DNA of 48,690 nucleotides, from NCBI GenBank assembly GCA_902780385.1, contig CACZFF010000017.1, positions 1 through 48,690 of the forward strand, in the 5' to 3' direction. Shown here piece by piece: positions 24,801 through 32,200 of the stretch (positions are counted from its first letter, which is position 1; each line of letters starts with the position of its first letter). This DNA comes from an uncultured Lachnospiraceae bacterium. Its GTDB lineage: Bacteria; Bacillota; Clostridia; Lachnospirales; Lachnospiraceae. Made by a program: the position numbers and the translations under genes. The notes beneath the pieces were generated by a model. That model was not told the origin of the DNA. It saw nothing but the letters and a program-made list of their open reading frames with translations, and searched no databases.

Positions 24801-24989
24801 TGGAACCAGTCTACTTCCACAAAAGCAGACGCGACCAGTGCCGTGATCACTGAGTACAGAGGTTCCAGACTCAAAAAGAATACACGATATTATGTCCGCA
24901 TCGTGACAAGGCGCAAACGAAACGGAGTCTTCTGCACCGTGCCCATGCCGTCCAATAATACCTATATTGGTTCGTTTATCATTAAGTAA
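21870..24989 (+). CDS. Large secreted Ig-like/BIG_2 surface protein
   Basis: A 1039-residue secreted protein. An N-terminal Sec signal (MKCQKVIALLLSTALSVSTC) is followed by a long Glu/Ala/Thr-rich stalk (~40-200). Two similar ~110-residue beta domains follow (~205-320 and ~490-590), each with the pattern KAGDxxxVxVxxxxxxVxxxFxPxQTS and an FTAGxTYYxL segment, as in bacterial pre-peptidase C-terminal or CARDB-like domains. Ig-like domains lie between them (YQWYNSNDRAI, YTWYMDEEEI). Then come BIG_2 units, an MBG-type repeat (NGRAQTQSPVV) and the same C-terminal fibronectin-III-like pair as the LRR protein (~843-1039). There is no LPxTG motif. AAGGAGG precedes the ATG. Surface adhesion is inferred. 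Confidence 0.85.
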   Translation: MKCQKVIALLLSTALSVSTCIQLGSITALGTETAITAEADAVQEEAVQSAEEAEEQEEISDSSVAEFTEQADTEEETESAEEAAAGDSQEETTGETDAVDTETAESSGTDSTEAETAEAETAETEEAGSAADNEAEANLPAQEAESSDTESSAPVQESEPAAPEEGAVPETDTVKEDSPESSTVITAPAEKDSVNTDAQNYIELSPEDDFSAAIEIKAGDTKNVRIADGEGYVLYRFVPKQTSGYSFYSSNNTFVPDCLLYDSKKQQLGEYGSRDEDGNFRLAHIFTAGKTYYFLVCSSDDDGGTCKVHLEKTDFCCERVSESEIAVPYNGEATFQVKAVSSSNIYYQWYNSNDRAIRGATSATYTFTASKCDYYYCNISDEAGNEEDIYFSISIENHLTVYPEGEDEESDEKIIYTAVNTSVDLKVVVSADNKSGLIYTWYMDEEEIEGAAASSYKTEPITEKHIFKCYVEDCYGNFETAEFVVDNLNYGTAQTIKAGDNRQVSVTEEQPFVMFKFTPTQTSAYTLYSSDSTVQSRVEVLNDSYDMLFYNEYGGDDGNFKLTKEFTAGTTYYILAKACYSDEYGSYTIHLKKESKKIQTISASDMTLSCGASKKITVSGAKGELGFYSSEESIADVDEDGLVTAYSPGTTKIYIYAFDTDEYLESDEIAIKITVLEDRIDIKTATVTGISNKTFNGRAQTQSPVVKMGTATLKAGTDYTLSYTNNINAGTANVTISGKGHYKGTITRTFTIGKAAQNFTVKAAAASIGVGKTTKVTASGARETTNYTFKSSNTKVAVVNAAGTVTGKALGTVTITVSTAETANYKAGSKTITITVRKTLKKPGNCRFVKWNNSSYTSCRIGWNKTEGADGYETLLSWTDGSHASRTIVKSSVLYRDCTVHPQHVSQMMVRAFYMSGGKRVFGPWSNVEYITPSPTKLTTKNASSGSNLKMNINWNIIYGCNGYNVFLTTNPNGTWYWNQSTSTKADATSAVITEYRGSRLKKNTRYYVRIVTRRKRNGVFCTVPMPSNNTYIGSFIIK

Positions 24990-25167
24990 GGCTATTAGTA
25001 ATATCCGGGAGTAAATGATATAATTAGCTGTCTTATTTAATATTTTGCTGATTCATGCAAATCTGCGGCACCTTGCTGCGGAGCTGAGTTAAGGGACGGG
25101 ATTTCCGAAACAGAGAATGAAATAGAATGGTAGTGAAACGGCAGAAGCCCGGGAAGGGAGTAATTCT

Positions 25168-25587
25168 ATGGCCCGAAAAAAGAAAAAATCACTGGTCTGG
25201 AAGGCAGCAGGCCTCGCAGCGCGGGGAGTTTTAAAAAGACGGATTGTTGAAAAAGAACAGGTCCGGGCCGCTGCGCCTGCAAAGAGCGGAAGAGGAATCC
25301 TGCCGGCAAAGGCAGGGAAACCGGTAGTGGACACGGCTCTCTATCATGCTCTGGGCGGGAAAGCCTCAAAAGAATCTCTGCAGGAAAAGGCCATGAAGAA
25401 GGCTCTGAAGGAAGAAGGAGGGAAAAAAGCCTTGAAAGAGGCGGCGGCTGTTTCTGTGGCTGCAGCGGCCGTGCATAAAAATAAAAAAAGGAAAAGACAC
25501 AGGCTGGTCCGCCGGGTGCTCGGCGCACCGCTCAAGATCCTCGTCCTGTCGGCCGTGGTCGGGAAGAAAAAGAACAAAAAGAAATAG
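25168..25587 (+). CDS. Small highly basic lysine-rich protein
   Basis: A 139-residue protein, strongly basic at both ends (MARKKKKSLVW and GKKKNKKK) with Ala/Lys-rich helical repeats in between (KAMKKALKEEGGKKALKEA). A mildly hydrophobic stretch (APLKILVLSAVVG) near the end might touch the membrane. I recognise no family. GGGAG lies 8 nt before the ATG. Such composition suits nucleic-acid binding, but that is speculation. The 24990-25167 gap before it holds nothing clear. Confidence 0.6.
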   Translation: MARKKKKSLVWKAAGLAARGVLKRRIVEKEQVRAAAPAKSGRGILPAKAGKPVVDTALYHALGGKASKESLQEKAMKKALKEEGGKKALKEAAAVSVAAAAVHKNKKRKRHRLVRRVLGAPLKILVLSAVVGKKKNKKK

Positions 25588-25721
25588 GTTATCTGTACAG
25601 ACATCCTGCAAAGCGAATTCGACCGGTCATATATGGAAATCGGGTCTATATAGAAATCAGGCATATATGGAAATCGGGTATACATAGTAATCGAGTATAT
25701 TCAGGAATCAAATAAGGCAAA

Positions 25722-25787
25722 AAATAAACCCTTCCTTCAGGCGCGGAATATTCGTATTCCGGAGTCCGGAGGAAGGGATTTATTTTA
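25722..25787. terminator. Bidirectional terminator between convergent genes
   Basis: AAATAAACCCTTCC (25722-25735) pairs with GGAAGGGATTTATTT (25771-25785, one bulge). Inside it a CGGAATA-TTCG-TATTCCG hairpin (25744-25761) carries a stable UUCG loop. A-rich and T-rich flanks on both sides suit the convergent genes ending at 25587 and 25868. Confidence 0.85.
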
Positions 25788-25867
25788 TCAGGTACTCTTA
25801 GGTTTTATCTGGTTTTATTGGACTATATCAGCTCTTTCTAAGGCTTTATCAGATTTTCGCAGTTTTA

Positions 25868-26197
25868 TCAGCGTTTTCCTCTCTGCAGCTGTCCCTGATA
25901 GGTCTCGATGCCGCCGATGTTTTTTACATCGGTGTAGCCCATTTTTTTCAGCTTTGAAACAGCTTTCCTGCTGCGGGCACCGGACTGGCAGTAGACGAAG
26001 AGAGGGGCGGACTTGTCATGCAGAAGGTTCTCTGCATTGTCGATCTTTTCGACGGGGATATTGCGGGCGCCGCCGATGTGCCCCCGGCGGTATTCCTCGT
26101 CTGTCCTCACATCCAGTAAAATGGCGCCTTTCGTCGTGCGGCAGCGGTTTACTTCAGTATTTATATCTACAGGCTTTAAATAATCCAGAAGTGACAT
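25868..26197 (-). CDS. Single-domain rhodanese
   Basis: A 109-residue rhodanese-like protein. Rhodaneses carry a persulfide on an active-site Cys and move sulfur between partners. VYCQSGARS near residue 73 is the active-site loop with the catalytic Cys, LLDVRTDEEYRRGHI is the conserved DVR/GHI segment, and IGG near the end is typical. No signal peptide is seen, so it is cytosolic. GGAGGT lies 5 nt before the ATG. It is 54 nt downstream of dhaK on the same strand, so it may be read through from the dha operon, although its role there is not obvious. Confidence 0.9.
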   Translation of the reverse strand: MSLLDYLKPVDINTEVNRCRTTKGAILLDVRTDEEYRRGHIGGARNIPVEKIDNAENLLHDKSAPLFVYCQSGARSRKAVSKLKKMGYTDVKNIGGIETYQGQLQRGKR

Positions 26198-26251
26198 CGG
26201 ACCTCCATAAAAATCAAATACTTATATATCTTATATCATAACCAGTGAAGT

Positions 26252-27250
26252 TTATACCTCTTTGTAGGCAGGTGTGTCGGCTGGAGCATTGAGGAAGCCC
26301 TTGAGCTCGTCGTCAAGCTTGAGCAGTGTGACGGAGAAGCCTGCCATATCGAGGGAAGTCATGTAGTTGCCGACAAGAGTTTTGGCGATGGAGATCTTCT
26401 TTTCATCCAGGATCTCCTTGACGCGCAGGTTTGCAATGAAGAGCTCGCTCAGAGGGGTCGCGCCCATACCGTTTACCATGACAGCGACTTCGTCGCCTTC
26501 TGCGTAGATGCCTTCATCGAGGATCTTTCCTACCAGATGGTCGACCGTGTTGTTGACGGAAGAGATCTTTTCGCGGTGAGTTCCGGGCTCGCCGTGAATG
26601 CCGATGCCGATCTCGACTTCGTCATCCGCAAGGTCAAAGCCGGGTTTTCCGACAGCGGGAACCGTGCAGGGGGAGACGGCCATGCCCATGGAACGGACAT
26701 TGGCGATGACTTTTTCGGCGATACGTTTGACTTCAGGCAGGTCTGCGCCGGTCTCTGCGCAGGCACCCGCGATCTTGTGTACGAAGACTGTGCCTGCGAT
26801 GCCGCGGCGGCCTGTGGTCCAGGTGGAATTCTCGACTGCGACGTCGTCCGCGACGACGACTTTGTCAACAACAATATCTTCGTCGGCAGCCATGTCGGCA
26901 GCCATCTCGAAGTTCATGACGTCTCCGGTGTAGTTTTTGATGATCAGGAGGGCGCCCTTGCCGCACTCTGTCGCCTGAATGGCCTCATAGACCTGGTCGG
27001 GTGTGGGGGAGGTGAAGACTGCGCCTGCTACTGCGGCATCCAGCATGCCTTTGCCGACATAGCCGCCGTGGGCGGGCTCATGTCCGCTGCCGCCGCCGCT
27101 GATCAGGACGACTTTGTCTGTCTTTTTCGCGCCTGTGCGGGCGACAACATCCGTGCCCGGTACACGCTCGATATACTGCGGAAATGCTGCTGTCATACCG
27201 TTGAGCATCTCATCGACTACATTGTCGACACCATTGATCAGTTTTTTCAT
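26252..27250 (-). CDS. dhaK: Dihydroxyacetone kinase subunit DhaK
   Basis: A 332-residue substrate-binding subunit of PTS-type dihydroxyacetone kinase, in which DHA is held covalently by a His and phosphorylated by DhaL-ADP. SGGGSGHEPAHGGYVG near residue 55 and GIGIHGEPGTHREK near 220 (covalent-binding His) are diagnostic. Length matches the family (~330). It is the third gene of the minus-strand order dhaL, dhaM, dhaK and is separated from dhaM by 124 nt that contain a 24-bp tandem repeat. GGAGGGAAAAA precedes the ATG. The operon routes glycerol-derived DHA into glycolysis with PEP as phosphate donor. Confidence 0.95.
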   Translation of the reverse strand: MKKLINGVDNVVDEMLNGMTAAFPQYIERVPGTDVVARTGAKKTDKVVLISGGGSGHEPAHGGYVGKGMLDAAVAGAVFTSPTPDQVYEAIQATECGKGALLIIKNYTGDVMNFEMAADMAADEDIVVDKVVVADDVAVENSTWTTGRRGIAGTVFVHKIAGACAETGADLPEVKRIAEKVIANVRSMGMAVSPCTVPAVGKPGFDLADDEVEIGIGIHGEPGTHREKISSVNNTVDHLVGKILDEGIYAEGDEVAVMVNGMGATPLSELFIANLRVKEILDEKKISIAKTLVGNYMTSLDMAGFSVTLLKLDDELKGFLNAPADTPAYKEV

Positions 27251-27302
27251 TTTTTCCCTCCATCATTCTGTTGGTTTTGCAGAAAACAGATTGTTACCAA
27301 AT

Positions 27303-27379
27303 ATTGTTCCAGATAATATTCCAGCAATTGTTCCGGATAATATTCCGGCTGTTGTTCCGGATAATATCCAGCAATTATA
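27303..27379 (-). repeat. 24-bp tandem repeat between dhaM and dhaK
   Basis: Units begin at 27303, 27327 and 27351 (exact 24-bp spacing, TTGTTCC-GGATAATATTCC pattern), with a partial fourth unit from 27374 that runs into the dhaM stop codon at 27375-27377. Again a repeat begins at a stop codon. Confidence 0.9.
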
Positions 27380-27779
27380 CCAGCTTTTTCATGCCGCGGG
27401 CCTCTTCAGCGGCCATTATGACCTGCTCCAGGCTGTCTCCTGTGAAAGCAGAGACTGCTGCGCTCACTGCGCCCTCCAGGATCGGCGCGTCCGCGATCCG
27501 GACCTGAATGTCTGAATGTTCATCGTCGAATTCGAGCAGTTCGATAGCGGTTTCCGCGCTCATGATACCGCTTCCAAGATCGACCATCAGGCAGACACCG
27601 TCCCCGCTGTCTGCCTGGATGATCGCGTTTTGAATCCTGACCGAATCCGTACCGATGCTTCCGTCCTCCATGCCTCCGCAGGCAATGAGCTGCAGGTCGG
27701 GGCCGGCCATCTGGGCGGCGAGTTCACGGATTCCTTCGGCGGCAAGTCTGCTGTGAGACACAATGACGATTCCTACCAT
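27375..27779 (-). CDS. dhaM: Dihydroxyacetone kinase phosphotransfer subunit DhaM
   Basis: A 134-residue EIIA-Man-like protein that takes phosphate from HPr and passes it to the ADP bound by DhaL. IVIVSHSRLAAEGI at the N-terminus holds the phosphorylated His at residue 9, and VDLGSGIMSAETAIELL is the conserved middle segment. This is the short, single-domain form without fused HPr or EI domains. The ATG at 27779 is preceded by AAGGAGC, which itself is one copy of the tandem repeat at 27782-27955. Confidence 0.95.
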   Translation of the reverse strand: MVGIVIVSHSRLAAEGIRELAAQMAGPDLQLIACGGMEDGSIGTDSVRIQNAIIQADSGDGVCLMVDLGSGIMSAETAIELLEFDDEHSDIQVRIADAPILEGAVSAAVSAFTGDSLEQVIMAAEEARGMKKLV

Positions 27780-27781
27780 TT

Positions 27782-27955
27782 CTGTGATGCTCCTTCATAA
27801 CCGAAATTGTGACGGGACAAGGATGCTTCTTTATAACAGTCTCAAAATGTGACAGGACAAAGAAACTCCTTTCCAGACGGAAATGTAAAAAGGACAATGA
27901 TACTTCTTTTCAGACGAAATGTAAAAAAGGACAATGATACTTCTTTTCAGACTGA
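27782..27955 (-). repeat. Five degenerate 36-40 bp repeats containing the dhaM ribosome binding site
   Basis: GGACAA marks four units at 27815, 27855, 27892 and 27929 (spacing 40, 37, 37), with a fifth, diverged unit next to dhaM. On the coding strand every unit carries AAGGAGC/AAGAAGC/AAGGAGT/AAGAAGT, and the last of these is the dhaM ribosome binding site. The two units nearest dhaL are almost identical. Confidence 0.8.
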
Positions 27956-27987
27956 GAATATAGAAGTACCCTGGTCATCATCTGTTG

Positions 27988-28608
27988 TCATGCCTCGATG
28001 TAATCCCTGATGGCCTCCATAGTCAGCAGAGAAGAGGTGGCGCCGGGATCCTGATGACCGATGCTGCGGTCGCCCAGATAGCTGGCGCGGCCTTTTGTGG
28101 CGCGGATAGTCTTGGTAAATTCTGCCCCTTCCTTTGCAGCTGCGCACATGGCGTCGAGGCAGTCTGCCAGACTCTTTCCCTGGTCCATTGCAGCACAATA
28201 TGCTTCGTAGGCGGGAATGATCGCGTCCAGCATGGTCTTTTCGCCGCGCTCCGCCTTGCCGCGAAGCTTGATGCCGCCGATCACAGCTTCAAAAATGTCC
28301 TTTCCGTCCTGTACAGTCAGCTCGGATTTTCCGGCAGCTGCCTTTGCAGCCTTCATATAGGCTGTGCCATAGAGGGGACCGGAAGCTCCTCCGACCTTGG
28401 AGAGCAGGACCATGCCTGTCTTTTTCAGTACTGTGCCGATATCCGCCTCATCCTGCGGAAGCTGGCCGAGTGCCTCGGTATAGCCTCTCGCCATATTGAT
28501 GCCGTGGTCTGCATCCCCGATCTCACGATCCAGCTCAGTGAGATAATCCTTGTTTTCAATAATACTGTCCGCGATCTTGGAGATGCACTCATAGACTTTT
28601 GATGCCAT
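27988..28608 (-). CDS. dhaL: Dihydroxyacetone kinase ADP-binding subunit DhaL
   Basis: A 206-residue subunit that keeps ADP bound as a phosphate carrier and phosphorylates DHA held by DhaK. DREIGDADHGINM near residue 27 supplies the Asp and His residues that hold two Mg ions, SKVGGASGPLYG near 90 is the nucleotide loop, and LGDRSIGHQDPGATS near 180 closes the site. First gene of the dha operon; 208 nt of repeats separate it from dhaM. GAAGGGAG and GAGGAA precede the ATG. Confidence 0.95.
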   Translation of the reverse strand: MASKVYECISKIADSIIENKDYLTELDREIGDADHGINMARGYTEALGQLPQDEADIGTVLKKTGMVLLSKVGGASGPLYGTAYMKAAKAAAGKSELTVQDGKDIFEAVIGGIKLRGKAERGEKTMLDAIIPAYEAYCAAMDQGKSLADCLDAMCAAAKEGAEFTKTIRATKGRASYLGDRSIGHQDPGATSSLLTMEAIRDYIEA

Positions 28609-28673
28609 TTCCTCAACTCCCTTCTGAATTAACTGAGTAAAAAAGACCGGTATTTACTTATATTTTCATATCT

Positions 28674-28679
28674 ATTATA
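28674..28679 (-). promoter_or_regulatory. Probable -10 box of the dha operon
   Basis: On the minus strand a perfect TATAAT lies 66 nt before the dhaL start. The best -35 candidates (TGCATT at 17 nt, TTGTGC at 20 nt) are weak, so an activator may be needed. The rest of 28620-28887 shows no gene. Confidence 0.45.
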
Positions 28680-28887
28680 TACCCCTTTCAGGTAAAAATG
28701 CACAATAGAATGTGGAAAAACGTGTAATAATTCGGCAAAATTTTAAGCACGGTGTCAGGCGGATCAGCAGGCACAAAGATATTCATATCCTGAAGGTGGA
28801 AAAGAAGAGTACCGGACAGCATTGACATTTTTCCTGGTTATAAGAGGAAACGATTCTTTTACGGAAAACACCATTGTTTCACAGTTT

Positions 28888-28920
28888 TGACACATATTGT
28901 GACAAGAATAATGCTATATT
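28888..28920 (+). promoter_or_regulatory. Adhesin 1 promoter with TGAC direct repeat
   Basis: TGAC at 28888 and 28900 (12 nt apart), TATATT at 28915-28920, exactly 15 nt from the start of the second TGAC. The same layout precedes the genes at 36179 and 48208, and the SH3 gene. Confidence 0.7.
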
Positions 28921-28973
28921 ATTTTAATATTTAGGATGCTAAATATTTAATCGAACAAATGCTCCATATATTC

Positions 28974-29090
28974 ACCGGCAGCGGTCGTTCATCTTTGTTT
29001 CAACATCTGGAAATTGCAACCGGTTGATTAATAATGGTTATTTAAAATCAGAGGTTGAGAAGACATAGGCAATCACTTCTGTTTTTTTTT
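28974..29090 (+). promoter_or_regulatory. Conserved 5' leader with terminator-like hairpin (copy 1)
   Basis: ACCGG (28974-28978) can pair with CCGGT (29020-29024) around a conserved box TTCAACATCTGGAAAT (28999-29014). Fifty nt after the start of the box, CAGAGG (29049-29054) pairs with CTTCTG (29076-29081), and nine T residues follow. The conserved inner loop contains GAGAAGACAT. The start codon is 140 nt further on, so this would stop transcription before the gene unless relieved. Candidate attenuator RNA; ligand or factor unknown. Confidence 0.6.
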
Positions 29091-29229
29091 GTGTGTAAAA
29101 TAAGTCGATCATCTGAGCTCAGGGGGAACATTTATTAACAGTTCGTATTTCGTGACAGAGTATAAAGATCACTTTATCAAACATTTTTTAATTACATCAT
29201 TTTATATACAGGAAGGATAATATAGCAGA

Positions 29230-32200
29230 ATGAAGGAATTACTTCGTAAGATCAGGCAGATTTTACAAGACAGAAAGACACGAAGGTTCTTTACTAGAGT
29301 GGTATCGTCAGTGGCGGCCATAGTTGTCTTTGTTACCACTTATGCCCTTATCCTGCCGGCGATTACTCTGGAAAAAACAGCTTCATGCGGTATTGAAGAA
29401 CATCAGCATAGCGACAGCTGTTATGAAGAAAGGCTTGTCTGCGGACAGAAGGAGAGTGACGGGCATCAACACGATGACAGCTGTTATACATCCACGACAG
29501 AGCTGACCTGCGGGAGCCAGGAGCATCGGCATTCTTCGGAGAAGGGCTGCTATGATGCTGACGGGAACCTGGTATGTGAATTGCAGGAACACGTTCACGA
29601 TGACTCCTGCTATGAAGAGGTCAGGGTACTGACTTGCGGCCGGGAGGAATACAAGGGACACCAGCATACAGATGCCTGTTATGAAAAAGTCCTTACCTGC
29701 GGAAAGGAAGTACATACACATAGCGGGAAGTGCTATGGAGAAATTGGCAGCACAGATGCTGTTGAAGCTGGTAATTCTGCCGGCAATTCTTACGATTCAG
29801 CGGGTTCAGGAGATAATGTGAATACGGGAAATACCTGGAATACTGTGCCCGAAGTTTCAGATTACGAGGCAGTTGCGGGAAAGGTACAGCCCGACAGCTA
29901 TGTACCAGAGTTAGAGCCGTTGGACATGGAGGCCATGCTCAACGGCCATACTGATTTTTACTATTACCATGCAGGGGAAGGGGAAGAAGTCCCTGCCGAC
30001 AGTACAGAGATCACAAACTGGAAGAAGGTTGAAGAAGAGACTGTACTTGAACTGACTGATTTGGTCAAGGCGTATCTTGCCTATACGATCCCTGCCGGGA
30101 GTCTCAATGAGAGCAACCCATCTGTCAGATATCGCATACCGGAGAACCTCCATCTGTCAGATGAGCAGATCGAAGCCATGAACCGGTATGAAAACGGGAT
30201 TGCTGCAGGATACAGAGATTCTGATGCTGCAGCAGAAAAGGACGAGAATGGCAAGGACAAAGAAGATAATTATAAGAAATATCTTGGAGCGGAAGCGGTA
30301 GAGGGAGACCGCAGACCGGATGAGAAGATAGAGGAAGGCGCGCAGGAGTATATCAGCGCAGTTGTGCGAGCGGAGAATGTCTATGATGATAAAGGAAAAT
30401 ATATGGGTCAGGATCTGATCTTTACATTTGTTCCTTATTCCATAGAAAAGAACCAAGATACCTATGATGCGGATAAAACACTTATTTCAGCCGGCAAAAA
30501 GATTACCGGCTGGTTTGCATATGATTTAAGGCTGGATCAGATTGAGTGGGAATCGGAAGAAGACAATAAAGAAAAAGAAAATATCGAAGAGGATAATAAG
30601 GGAGAGGAAAATAAGGAAGAGCTTAACAAGGATGAAGGTAATTCAGAAGATATAAATGAAAATATAAATAATGAAAAGAATAATGAAAGCATTGCTGACA
30701 GGGAAAGTGCAGAAAAAACTGCCAGAGCAGTTTTTGTCGAGGAAAATCAGAAGAAGGACATCGAAGAGATCAGCCGTGTGCTGAAGATGACAGGGGAAGT
30801 TGGAGATGGTGCATCTGCCGGAACACAGAATGAACAGAGCTTTAAAGCCGGAAGCCTGACCGTTGAAGGAGACGATTACAAAATCAATCTGGATTACAGC
30901 AAAGAAGCAAAGATTCCTGAGAACGCTTTCCTCTCTGTCTGTGAGATTACAGCCGAGACGGACAAGGAGGCTTATGAAGCGTGCCTTGAACAGGCCGGAC
31001 AGCAGGTGGCTGCAGACGATAAAACCAGCGTGGACCGTAAGACGTCCCGTTTCTTTGATATCCAAATTCTTGCCAGGTATACAGACAGCGATGGCAGAGA
31101 AGAGATTAGAAAGATTGAGCCCTCCGCGCCGGTCATCGTGAATATCCAGATCATTGATAATCAGGCAGCAAATGATAATGTATCCAATGTATCAGCAGAT
31201 CAGAAAACCGGCCAGGGCGACCCGTCTGTGCTCCACTTTGCAGAAGAAGGCGTGGAACAGCTTGACGCTACAGTCAAAGAAGGCCAGGAACAGGTTGAAG
31301 ATAAGGACAGGGGTCCGGGAAAAGAATCGGAACTCGCCGGGTCAGCCACCGAGATCAGCTTTGAAGCCGAGTCCTTCTCAGTATATGCAATCGTCTATAC
31401 AGTGGACTTTGAGTACTCCGTGAACGGCAAAAAATACCAGTTTTCGCTTCCCGGAGGCGGATTTACAAGTTTTACAGACATCGTAGAAATGCTGGGTATA
31501 CTTGGCGATAGGAACAACGAAAATAATGAGACGGATATAGAGGAAAAAATTGCTGACGGTATACATGCTGTCACTGCGAGCGATGCAGTGAAGAAATTTG
31601 TTGCGGATGTAGAATCTGTGAGATTCAGCAGCCCTGAATTAGTGTGGGTAGGAAAGGCAGATGTCGATACTACCGTCGGAGTGCTGAAAAAAGCGAATGG
31701 TTTGGAGTGTGTATATAGTGCTGAGCTGACGGAAAAACAGATAGAAAGGATTAATAGTACGGCAGTCGAGTCTGGAGACTGGGCTTTGATCAGTATGCAA
31801 CCGTTTGACAGCGAAGAGACGATGACTGTCACCATGACGGATGGTGAGATTTTCACGATCCAGGTTACTGACGCGCAGATTCAGACCATGTTCCTCAGTG
31901 ACAGCGGTGAGCTCTTTGAAGTAACAGTGACGTATGATGAAGCGGCCAAGATTCCGGAAGGTTCCACTCTTCGAGTAACTGAGTTTTCAAAAGAAGATAC
32001 AGAATACGAATATGCACGTAATTCCGTCCTGGCAGACAAGAAGGCCAGGGGCGAGTGGGTTGATTTAGATAGCTTCGGTCTGGCGGCGTTGGATATCTCC
32101 ATTCTGGATGCGGATGGTAACAAGATCGAACCCTCTGCCCCGGTCCGGGTGGATATGACGATTAAGGCTCTCCCGAGTGTAGAGAATTTGGATGAAATCG

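Noticed and set aside
28974-29090. Leader considered as a c-di-GMP, THF, preQ1 or T-box element
   Set aside because: The hallmark sequences of those classes are missing; a formal model search is needed but by eye none fits.
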